From the NCBI GenBank assembly GCA_018695085.1, contig JABHOU010000176.1:1-11104 (forward strand): a stretch of DNA of 11,104 bases. Direction: 5' to 3'. The stretch's first letter is position 1. The number at the start of each line of letters is the position of its first letter. This document shows positions 1 to 7,300 of the stretch, in pieces. The position numbers were made by a program, and so were the translations under genes. This DNA is from Opitutia bacterium. GTDB lineage: Bacteria; Verrucomicrobiota; Verrucomicrobiia; Opitutales; Seribacteraceae. The notes under the pieces are model-generated. The model searched no databases. It saw only the letters and a list, made by a program, of their open reading frames with translations, and was not told the origin of the DNA.

Positions 1-1247
1 CGACGCTTCTTCTTTTATCTTTTGTAGTAGGTCAGAATCAACGGCGTATTGGAACTCGTCATGATGTTTCGCTTGAATTGCATCTTCAAATGGGCAGCAA
101 TCTCGGTTCCTTTTCATCGGGCGAAAATTTTCCTGACCTTTCCCCGGTCGGTCTCGTTCAGTCCGATAAAGGTTTTATTGGAACCGGTACCTTAATCTCA
201 CCAACCATAGTCGTGACAGCCGGACACGTGTTGCGTGGGAGTTACAAAGCAAAAGCGCCGGTTGCATCCGAATGGACTTTTTCTCTTGGTTCGGACTCAC
301 TGAAACCAACTGCGACTTACTCCGTTTCCGAAGTTATTCTCCACCCAGGTTGGACTGCTCGACTGAGTTATGAAGGTGGTGTTGGAGATGGTGACGTACT
401 CGGTCTCGATCTTGCCTTGCTGAGATTGAAATTGCCAGTAACGTGGGTGACTCCAGCTCGTTTTAATACCGTGGATTCGGAAATCATCGGATCACGAGTA
501 ATTCTTGCAGGTTACGGGAGCATTGCCGATGGGAAAAGAGGCGTCACCTCGGTTGATAATTTCGATCGATTGGCAGGCGAAAACACGCTTGATCGAGTCG
601 TCAAAACCGTGAATGTATCGAATGTTCCTCAAGCATATAAGGGAGGGTTGCTTGGGCTTGATTTCGACAGCCCGGACGAATTCTTCAATTCTCTTGGGTC
701 TCAAGCTTCTCTCATCGATTATTTAGGCTCGGGATCTAGTGCTTCCACCCCTTTGCCTTATGAAGCGACCACTGCGGAGGGCGATAGTGGTGGTCCCGCC
801 TTTGTTAGAATGAACGATGTGTGGAAGGTTGTGGGTACTGTGTCCTATGGAACCGAGAGTTCCGTCTACGGTGACGTTACGGTGTATACCAGACTAGCTT
901 CGCAAGCTGGTTGGCTTCAGTCTTACCTCGAACGTTGGGCTCCTGCACGTCGGACGGGCTTTGGGGAGTGGTTGAACCTCGATTGGTTGGGGAATTTCTC
1001 CACTTATCAAGGAGATTGGGCCTTTCATGAAAAACTCGGTTGGTTTTATTCTCCGGGCAATGATGCGGATGAGTTTTGGGCATGGCAAACTGGAATCGGA
1101 TGGTGGTGGACGAGCATCCAAGCCTATCCTCACGTTTATGTGCACGACCGTTCACGCTGGGTCTATTTTTCCGCTAGCGATTCCACTCCATCCGCTCGTT
1201 ACTTCTACGATTACGTGAAGGCACGATGGGAACTTGTGTCAGGCTAG
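1..1247 (+). CDS. Secreted trypsin-like serine protease with tryptophan-rich C-terminal module (5' partial)
   Basis: Chymotrypsin/trypsin-fold (S1-like) endopeptidase, probably exported. The frame has no stop back to the left edge (first full codon at base 3), so the TTG at 78 is very unlikely to be the start. The extra 25 codons read TLLLLSFVVG, a signal-peptide-like hydrophobic core, and then RRIGTRHD; an RHD element before the protease core recurs in related bacterial proteases. The catalytic triad is complete: His in TAGH (codon 225-227), Asp in GLDLALL (408-410), Ser in GDSGGP (786-788). A hydrophobic motif IGTGTLISP precedes the His, as in the family. After the protease domain (ending near base 945) comes a roughly 90-residue Trp/Tyr-rich module (969-1232) that also ends the giant protein encoded at 4301-11104. 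Substrate is unknown; processing or turnover of envelope proteins is only a guess. An intrinsic terminator follows directly. Confidence 0.93.
   Translation, partial: TLLLLSFVVGQNQRRIGTRHDVSLELHLQMGSNLGSFSSGENFPDLSPVGLVQSDKGFIGTGTLISPTIVVTAGHVLRGSYKAKAPVASEWTFSLGSDSLKPTATYSVSEVILHPGWTARLSYEGGVGDGDVLGLDLALLRLKLPVTWVTPARFNTVDSEIIGSRVILAGYGSIADGKRGVTSVDNFDRLAGENTLDRVVKTVNVSNVPQAYKGGLLGLDFDSPDEFFNSLGSQASLIDYLGSGSSASTPLPYEATTAEGDSGGPAFVRMNDVWKVVGTVSYGTESSVYGDVTVYTRLASQAGWLQSYLERWAPARRTGFGEWLNLDWLGNFSTYQGDWAFHEKLGWFYSPGNDADEFWAWQTGIGWWWTSIQAYPHVYVHDRSRWVYFSASDSTPSARYFYDYVKARWELVSG
969..1232 (+). other. Tryptophan-rich C-terminal module, copy 1 (in the protease)
   Basis: This stretch encodes a module of about 88 residues with the spaced pattern W-x-NL-x-WLGNF, then W-x3-HE-x2-GW, FW, GW-x-WT, a central YV, W-x-YF, FY-x-Y and a last W. 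The same pattern in the same order ends the giant protein on the other strand (4328-4612). It lies at the extreme C terminus and is separate from the protease fold. I recall similar Trp-rich tails on many exported proteins of Opitutae, which suggests an envelope sorting, secretion or glycan-binding module. That role is inferred, not shown. Confidence 0.8.
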
Positions 1248-1253
1248 TTTGCG

Positions 1254-1278
1254 AAAAGGCTCTCGCCTTTTTTCTTGT
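1254..1278 (+). terminator. Intrinsic terminator after the protease gene
   Basis: A perfect 7-bp stem, AAAAGGC (1254-1260) with GCCTTTT (1265-1271), closes a 4-base TCTC loop. It runs into a T-rich tail (1268-1280). It starts 7 bases after the protease stop codon (1245-1247). The A-rich left arm means the stem could also signal weakly on the other strand. It lies upstream of the permease start preferred at 1310, so it separates the two genes. Confidence 0.8.
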
Positions 1279-1309
1279 TTCAGCAAAGAAAAAAAATCTT
1301 CTTTTTCTT

Positions 1310-2116
1310 ATGGAACCCATTCTAAGTCTCTTTCGTCGCCACGAGCTTTTTTGGCAGTTTCTTTCACGTAACGTAAAAGCTCGTCATCGTGGCAGTGTTC
1401 TGGGTGCTATATGGCTTGTTGCCAATCCCCTCCTGATGCTTGGTCTCTATGTTTTCGCATTCGGTGTGGTTTTCGGAGGCCGTTTCACCGACTCCCCCGG
1501 CGAATCAACTCTCGACTACGCTCTCGGGGTTTTTCTCGGTCTCAATGTCTTAGGTCTGGTGTCGGGTGTCATTGGTGGTGCCCCCGGAGTGATCGTGGGC
1601 CAACCGAACTTCGTTAAAAAGGTCGTATTTCCATTGGAAATCCTTCCCGCTGCAATGGCTGGAGCTCTTGGCTACGACCTTCTCATCGGTCTAGGGCTCT
1701 GTCTCATAGGCATTTCCTCTCTTGGGCCGGGTTTGACCCTTTCCGCTTGCTGGATTCCCGTTATCGTTGCCCCTGTTTTTTTCATTGCCTTGGGCTTGGC
1801 TTGGTTTTTTTCCGCCCTCGGTGTTTTTATTCGCGACATAGGTCAACTCGGAGGATTTCTCGGGTTAGCCTTGTTATATGCCAGTGGCGTTTTCTATTCC
1901 GCTGACAAGGCCCGTGAAGCCGCTCCAGGCATCTGGGTCTTCTTGAAATGGAATCCTCTGATTCACGTCATCGACTCCCTTCGGCAAGTTTGCCTCTGGG
2001 GAGGCGAACCCTCGTTTATGGCGTTGGCCTATGTTTGGGTGTTCGGCGTTATCATTTTGTTCATCGGCGCTTGGTTTTTCCATCGTCTTCGTCCTGCTTT
2101 TGCCGATGTCTTATAA
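1310..2116 (+). CDS. ABC-2 type transporter permease, polysaccharide/polyol-phosphate export (Wzm/KpsM/TagG-like)
   Basis: Integral inner-membrane subunit (268 residues) of an ABC exporter for surface glycans. The N terminus has a short amphipathic stretch followed by the family signature R-N-V-K-A-R-H-R-G-S-V-L-G-A-I-W near residues 20-35. About six membrane segments follow (near 32-55, 70-95, 106-133, 142-168, 178-197 and 235-258), with the re-entrant region WNPLIHVIDSLRQ before the last, as in Wzm/TagG proteins. The frame is open back to an ATG at 1226, but that start would overlap the protease and place the terminator inside the gene; the ATG at 1310 gives the usual family length and N terminus. 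No clear Shine-Dalgarno is visible: a purine run AAAGAAAAAAAA sits about 12-24 bases upstream, separated by pyrimidines. No ATPase gene lies on either side, so its partner must be encoded elsewhere. The transported glycan cannot be told from sequence. Confidence 0.9.
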   Translation: MEPILSLFRRHELFWQFLSRNVKARHRGSVLGAIWLVANPLLMLGLYVFAFGVVFGGRFTDSPGESTLDYALGVFLGLNVLGLVSGVIGGAPGVIVGQPNFVKKVVFPLEILPAAMAGALGYDLLIGLGLCLIGISSLGPGLTLSACWIPVIVAPVFFIALGLAWFFSALGVFIRDIGQLGGFLGLALLYASGVFYSADKAREAAPGIWVFLKWNPLIHVIDSLRQVCLWGGEPSFMALAYVWVFGVIILFIGAWFFHRLRPAFADVL

Positions 2117-2154
2117 CGCTTGATCAAGTTTTACTCGATTTCAAGGTCTGTAAG

Positions 2155-2179
2155 AGAGCCGGGAAGTAATTCTGGCTCT
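2155..2179. terminator. Possible weak bidirectional hairpin between convergent genes
   Basis: AGAGCCGG (2155-2162) pairs with CTGGCTCT (2172-2179), with one G-T wobble and a 9-base loop. It lies between the permease stop (2116) and the glycosyltransferase stop (2205), the expected place for a shared terminator. Neither side has a proper T-run, and an alternative 7-bp pairing (CTGAATT 2179-2185 with AATTCAG 2202-2208) abuts it. The call is therefore tentative. Confidence 0.3.
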
Positions 2180-2204
2180 GAATTATAGCCACAATGCTTG
2201 CAAT

Positions 2205-3332
2205 TCAGGTTCCGTATAATGTTCGGGCTGTCTGTGACCAAGTGAATTGTAAACTTCTTTCTCGAGCCTTTTGACCAAGACGATTCCTAAGCTCACGGTC
2301 TCGAAGCAGGCGCTCTAGGGAACGCACTAGATCGTCGGGGTCATTAGGGTCGGCCAGCAAGCCCGTTTCGTTGTGGACTACCGCGTCCTCTACGCCTCCC
2401 GTACGGTGGGCAAGGGCAGGTAGACCGTGAGCGGCGGCTTCGAGGTAGACGAACCCGAATCCTTCAATGCTGCGAGGGTGGGGGACGCTAGTGAGAGCGA
2501 ACAGATCCGAGCTTCCGTATGCGATGCGGACGTCGTGATCCGGAAGATCGCCAAGAAAGTGCACGGGAACACCCGACGAATCGGCCTGTTCGCGCAGGCC
2601 TCGAGCGTAATGGGGGCGCACCTCGGGACCAATGACATAATATTCCAGACCTGCCTTTAACTCCTTCGGCATTTGTCTAATGGCCTCAAGAATGCGGTCC
2701 TGTCCTTTACGAGGATGGATCCGTCCGACGGTGAGTATTCGAAGTTTGCCTTCGTTTTTTTCACTTTTGTTATGCTTGTTTTCGGGTAAGAAAAGCCGTC
2801 GAGCAGCTCCTGGGGCAAGCACGACCTTCGAAGCCAATTCGGGGAATCGTGAGAGAAGGGCCTTTTTGTTGAAATTTGAAAGAAGATGAATCCCGTCTGC
2901 TTTTCTCAGAAGTTTGCGAAAGAGGAATTTTTCTAGTGGGAATCGGCTGAAAAGAGGAATTTCGGAACCATGCAGAGTAATCAAAAGACGAGTGGATGAG
3001 AGCTTTGCGAACGAAATAAACCGCACAAAAGCCCTTAGGGATCCGGGTTCCGCAAGATGGAGGATGCCGCCAGTGAAGTCGGAAGCGTTTTTGCGAACTT
3101 CGCGGATTAGACGCAGAGAGCAACGCCAATCCTGAGAACCTCGAAGGGGTAGCGAGTGGAGAGGGTAAGGGCAAGGGACATTGCTTTCCGGATCAGATTT
3201 CCCCGGTGCCCAAACCTTTACTTCATATCCTAGCGATGCGGCAGCGTGAGCCATTTCCTCGCAGTAGACTCCCGCACCGCCACGTCGGGGTGGGAATTCG
3301 TGGGTGAGAAGAGTTATCTTGTGCCTCGCCAT
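2205..3332 (-). CDS. Family 4 glycosyltransferase (GT-B fold)
   Basis: Retaining, nucleotide-sugar-dependent glycosyltransferase of 375 residues, probably cytoplasmic or at the inner membrane face, acting in surface glycan or glycolipid assembly. The N-terminal Rossmann half opens with KITLLTHEFPPRRGGAG (residues 5-21), the acceptor-side start typical of GT4. The C-terminal half begins near residue 197 with ILTVGRIHPRKGQDRILEA; R204 and K209 sit at the positions that bind the donor diphosphate. The E-x7-E motif is present as EGFGFVYLE (E290 to E298), followed by TGGVEDAV and NETGLL, which contact the nucleotide sugar. The frame is open to a GTG at 3392, but the ATG at 3330-3332 puts the conserved start motif at residue 5 and leaves a 62-base divergent gap to the next gene. 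Donor and acceptor cannot be assigned. It is convergent with the export permease, consistent with a common glycan theme. Confidence 0.93.
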   Translation of the reverse strand: MARHKITLLTHEFPPRRGGAGVYCEEMAHAAASLGYEVKVWAPGKSDPESNVPCPYPLHSLPLRGSQDWRCSLRLIREVRKNASDFTGGILHLAEPGSLRAFVRFISFAKLSSTRLLITLHGSEIPLFSRFPLEKFLFRKLLRKADGIHLLSNFNKKALLSRFPELASKVVLAPGAARRLFLPENKHNKSEKNEGKLRILTVGRIHPRKGQDRILEAIRQMPKELKAGLEYYVIGPEVRPHYARGLREQADSSGVPVHFLGDLPDHDVRIAYGSSDLFALTSVPHPRSIEGFGFVYLEAAAHGLPALAHRTGGVEDAVVHNETGLLADPNDPDDLVRSLERLLRDRELRNRLGQKARERSLQFTWSQTARTLYGT

Positions 3333-3394
3333 ATCAAAAAGGTTAACCCATTGTTGACTAACGATCACATGGAGAAAAGACGAATTTTCCACAT
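3333..3394. promoter_or_regulatory. Divergent intergenic region between glycosyltransferase and SDR
   Basis: These 62 bases must hold, or be overlapped by, the promoters of both divergent genes. I see a TTGACT hexamer at 3354-3359 (+ strand) that resembles a -35 box but no matching -10 hexamer 16-18 bases downstream, and a GGTTAACC palindrome at 3341-3348 that might be an operator half. A GGAG at 3371-3374 lies about 20 bases before the SDR start, too far for a normal ribosome site. It is listed as the place to look rather than as a defined promoter. Confidence 0.3.
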
Positions 3395-4207
3395 ATGAAA
3401 AAACTCGGAGAGATTTACAGGACGGCTTTAGTCACTGGAGGCACTTCTGGGTTGGGGTTGGCATTTTCCGAGATGCTGGCGGGAGAAGGCGTCAAAGTTG
3501 CCTCAGTTTCTCGAAAGCCCGATCTTTTGCCAAAGATGGAGGGATTGACAGGAGTCTCTCTAGACTTATCTGACACGAGCGCCGTTCTCGATTTTGCCGA
3601 GGGATACCTTCGAGAGCCGGGCGTGCCCGATCTCTTGGTGAACAACGCCGGTTACGGTGCATTTTTCGAGTGGAGTCAGTTTCCCGAGGAGGAAATCACC
3701 CGACAAATTGACGTATTGTTTTCCGCTCCCATTTCGCTTTGTCGAGCATTTGCTCCGAAAATGGCGGATCGGGAAAGTGGTGGAATAGTCAACATAAGTT
3801 CTATTGCAGGAATGTTCCCTCTCCCCTACATGCCCCTTTATAACGCATCAAAAGCCGGTCTTTCTTCATTTTCCGCCAGCTTGACTTTGGAGTATCAGTC
3901 TGTCCCTTTTGTCACAGACTTTCGACTGGGGGATTTTCGTACAAATTTCAACAAATCTGCGAGCAAGGGGGCTAATGTCCAAGCAGATTCATCCCAAGCA
4001 CGAGCGTGGTCTCAAGTCGCAAGGCAATTGGATTCATCTCCCGACCCCATCATTGCCTCTCGTGCTTTGCGTCGAGTTTTACGCCGTAGACAAGGAGGCA
4101 TAGTTTATTCCGGCGGTTTTTTCCAAGCCCGTATAGCTCCTCTGCTTTTCCGTCTGGCTCCATCCGGTATCCTTCGAACTGTCCTTCGGTATTGGTATAG
4201 GCTCTAG
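3395..4207 (+). CDS. Short-chain dehydrogenase/reductase (classical SDR) with atypical active site
   Basis: NAD(P)-dependent oxidoreductase of 270 residues, soluble Rossmann fold. Visible motifs: cofactor-binding TGGTSGLG (14-21), DLSD (57-60), NNAG (83-86), catalytic Ser136 in NISSIAG, and YNASK (Y149, K153). S40-R41-K42 after the second strand hints at NADP preference. Two departures from the usual pattern: the Asn of the N-S-Y-K tetrad, expected in a V-N-L-x-A-P-I context, is Leu108 here (VLFSAPI), and the Pro of the PG motif after strand six is Leu178 (RLGDFRTNF). The C-terminal 30 residues are hydrophobic and Arg-rich (ARIAPLLFRLAPSGILRTVL) and might touch the membrane. It is divergent from the glycosyltransferase, with only 62 bases between starts. 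Substrate unknown; sugar, lipid or quinone reduction are all possible. No clear terminator of its own is seen beyond a short palindrome at the stop codon. Confidence 0.93.
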   Translation: MKKLGEIYRTALVTGGTSGLGLAFSEMLAGEGVKVASVSRKPDLLPKMEGLTGVSLDLSDTSAVLDFAEGYLREPGVPDLLVNNAGYGAFFEWSQFPEEEITRQIDVLFSAPISLCRAFAPKMADRESGGIVNISSIAGMFPLPYMPLYNASKAGLSSFSASLTLEYQSVPFVTDFRLGDFRTNFNKSASKGANVQADSSQARAWSQVARQLDSSPDPIIASRALRRVLRRRQGGIVYSGGFFQARIAPLLFRLAPSGILRTVLRYWYRL

Positions 4208-4212
4208 AGCCT
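4199..4212. repeat. 14-bp perfect palindrome across the SDR stop codon
   Basis: AGGCTCTAGAGCCT reads identically on both strands and contains the SDR stop codon (4205-4207). As RNA it could form a 5-bp stem with a CTAG loop, but no T-run follows, so it is a poor terminator. It may help protect or end the SDR transcript together with the hairpin at 4243-4274, or may be chance. Confidence 0.4.
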
Positions 4213-4236
4213 GTTCCGATTTAGGACTTAGTTCTC

Positions 4237-4274
4237 AAAAAAGGAAACCCACGCTTTTAATGGCGAGGGTTTCC
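4237..4274 (-). terminator. Strong intrinsic terminator of the giant surface-protein gene
   Basis: Read on the minus strand, GGAAACCC (4274-4267) pairs with GGGTTTCC (4250-4243); after one A-A type mismatch the stem continues for 3 bp (CGC/GCG) and closes an 8-base loop. It is followed at once by six T residues (4242-4237). It begins 27 bases after the giant gene's stop codon (4301-4303). The orientation of the T-run assigns it to the minus strand, although the hairpin could also pause transcripts leaving the SDR gene. Confidence 0.88.
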
Positions 4275-4300
4275 GTATTAAAGTTGAAAAGCTCAGCTCT

Positions 4301-7300
4301 TTATTCGGTGAATTCCGACCCGTCTGCGTTTATCCATTTGGTGTCGGAATACCTATAGAACTTCCGCTTGCCGTTGCTTGTTGTGAAGTAGAGCCAACCT
4401 GCATGTGTTGCGGAATAAACATATTCGGCTTTTGAGGTCGAAGATTCATCGTAATATTCTGAACCCGTCCAGAACCATCCCAACTCGGCATCATAGAACC
4501 AGAAGTTTCCGTTGTCTGCATCCGCGGAGAATAGCCAGCCGTGAGTTTCATGGTACACCCAACCTCCTGATGCATCATAAAAGTTTCCAAGCCATGAGAG
4601 GTTGTACCAATCACCACTCGCTCCGGAAGTGTCAATCTTAGCTAACCCACTAGCCAACGCAGAAACCGAAGTATTGGAAACTGTGGCTATGTTTGTGAAG
4701 TGATCAGTCGTGGCGTAGATTACACTGGCATTGGAGTCGTAGGTACTGGACTTCAATGAATCCCAACTATTTTTAGTGGTCGAGTAGAATTTTGCCTCCA
4801 TGTTGTCGGGTTCTAGTCCCTTGGCTAGGGTGGCATTTTTATCCACGGGGATCTTCAGGATCACATCTTTCTTGAAGTTGCCCTCGACCTTTTTTCCGCT
4901 CGAGTCAAATAACTCAATCGAATATGCGTAACTCGTCGGTTGGTCTTTGGCAGTCTTGGTTAATCCCTTTAAGGTTGGAGTAACTACAGCACGAACTGAA
5001 GTTTCAGTTGATGGAACGTTCGCCGCCCCACCTGGGATCGTGACTTCAGTCCCGTCGGGAAGTTTGGTGACGAAGTCCTTGGTTGGGTCGAAGGTTCCGT
5101 TAGTGCCTTCCGGAACTTTGATGTCGGGTTTTGTCAAGGTGAGGTTCAAGTCGGATTTGCTTTCCGTATCTCTCAAGTCTGCATCCAGTTCGGTTTTTGC
5201 AAGATAGATTGTTTCGGATCCGTTGTCATCCGTCTCGCCGTAATCGGCTCCTACGTGCCAAACAGTACCTTTGGGCACCCTCAGTTCGTATGATCCGTTT
5301 TCATCAGCTTCACCCTCTATTACACGACCGTCATCGGACCATGCATACACATAAGCCCCGCCGAGCGAGGTATTGCTGTCATCCCGAATCGTGCCTTTGA
5401 CAAAATTGTTTTCGACAAGCTTACCAAGGGATAATGAGAGACCGGTGATGTTTGTAGATAAGTCGACAGTCTTAACCTTTGGCTCAAGGTAGCCTCCTTC
5501 TCTAAGATCGTCAGGCAGAAACGCACCTATCTCATATTCACCACCGGGAAGAACCGGTATGGAGAATGTCCCGTTTTCATCGGTTTCCACTTCCTTCCAG
5601 AATTCATCCAGAGTGCCGGTTCCTTCGCGATGAGCCCATACGAAAACCGTACCAGAGGTAATGGATGCATTGTTTTCATCATTAATGGAACCTGATATGG
5701 TGGCTGATGCGCTTCTAAGTGAAAAATCCTTCGAAACGGTTTGACCTTTTAATGCTATTACTTCGATTGGTTCAGCTGGATGCTGAGGCAGTTTTCTATT
5801 GAGTTCATCGGATTCGATGAAGTACCCAAGCGACCAACGACCAGGCGACAAGGTCATCGAGAAAGTGCCGTTGTCCTCAATTGGCGTCGTTTGCCAACCT
5901 CCTCCGTCGCCTTTCGCGGCGTGAACTTCTCCACTTAAACCGGTCAACTCGGTGCCGTTCAACTTCAATGTTCCTGAAACGACTGCATCATTTGCTTCCA
6001 GATTGAATACAATTTCCGAGACAACGGAATTGTTGGATTCCAGATCTATGAGATTGCCGTTTTCATCGAGCTGCAGGAGCTTTTCAGATGGATTTACATA
6101 ACCCGAGCCTGGTGGCATCCAGAGTCCCACGAAGTATCTTCCTGGAACTCCCGGGAACTCAAATTTGCCTCTAGAGTCGATGGGGACTTCAGCAAGGATT
6201 TCGTCAAACTCCTCTTCGGTAGAGTGGGCGACTCTAGCATAAGCCCATGCGTCAAGATCCGATGCTGCTTTGCCTGCGGCGTAAACGGTACCCTTGACCG
6301 TATCTCTAGCTTCCCTAACGCTGAAGTTGAGAGTGGGTGTTGCTTTATCTTTGGACACTCTAACCTTCTTGGGAGGTTCAGGTAGGTAGGGTGGGGCACT
6401 GCCGTCTTCGGCTGGCAATAATTCGAAACCAACCTCCCACCGTCCGGGCGAAACCGGTAGGCTGTAGCCACCGCTTACATTGGTAACGTCTGATACCCAA
6501 CCTCCTTTTTCGCTCCAAGCCCATACCTCTACGTTGGGCAAGGCGGTACCGCTGTTGGTTTTTACCGTCCCTTCAATTTTAGAATCGCGGGCGTCTATTT
6601 TGAACTCCCCAAGGTCAACGGAATTTTTGCCTACTCTGGCAAACTTGGTTTCGCTACTGCCAAAGCCTTTCAATTCTGGGCCGACCCATAAGGAAACTTC
6701 GTAATTGCCTGGTTGTAGCGGTATTTCAAAGCTTCCGTTGGAGTCTAATTCAAGATTTGTCCAGTTGCCACGACCTTCGTGGTCAAAAGCGTCAACTGAA
6801 ACATATTGATAGATGTCCGCCCAAGTCTTTCCGGCGGGAATGGCAATGCGACCAGTCACTTTTCCTCCGGCCGCTTTTGTCACCGTGAAGTTGACGGACT
6901 TGCTCTCCTTTGCGGAATCTTGATTGAAACCAACTCTTTTTGGTTCTTTTTCGTAAATCCAGTCGACTTTGACTTCGTGTGGACGATATACGGTCAATTC
7001 CCATTTGCCCGGGCCGGCAACAAGTTCAAAACTGCCGTCGGTTGACGAGAGAATGGAACTCCATCCTTCGCCTTCTTCTCGCCAAGCCACGACCTCAGCA
7101 CCGGATATTGTATTGTTGGAATCGTCGAAAACATATCCCGATATAGTCTTTTGCGGAGGCGAAAGGTAGATGATGGGATTGGACGATTTCACTTCGCTTG
7201 AATCCAAGGTTTGTTTGCCGTTCGTAGTGATTGCAGTTACTCTGTACTCGTAGTTTTTTCCTGGCGAGACGGAGGAGTCCACGAAGGATTTCACATTGCC

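Noticed and set aside
1226..1309. Upstream ATG extending the permease by 28 residues
   Set aside because: It overlaps the protease stop, spans an intrinsic terminator, and adds residues not typical of the family N terminus. The ATG at 1310 fits better.
2111..2130. CTTGATCAAG palindrome followed by TTTT after the permease stop as a terminator
   Set aside because: The 10-bp palindrome leaves only about three pairs once a loop is allowed, which is too weak for an intrinsic terminator.
3354..3382. TTGACT as a -35 box of an SDR promoter
   Set aside because: No credible -10 hexamer occurs at 16-18 bases, so a sigma-70 promoter is not supported by the sequence.
3333..3392. GTG start at 3392 extending the glycosyltransferase by 20 residues
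   Set aside because: The added residues lack family character, and this start would leave almost no room for the divergent promoters. The ATG at 3332 sits four residues before the conserved first strand.
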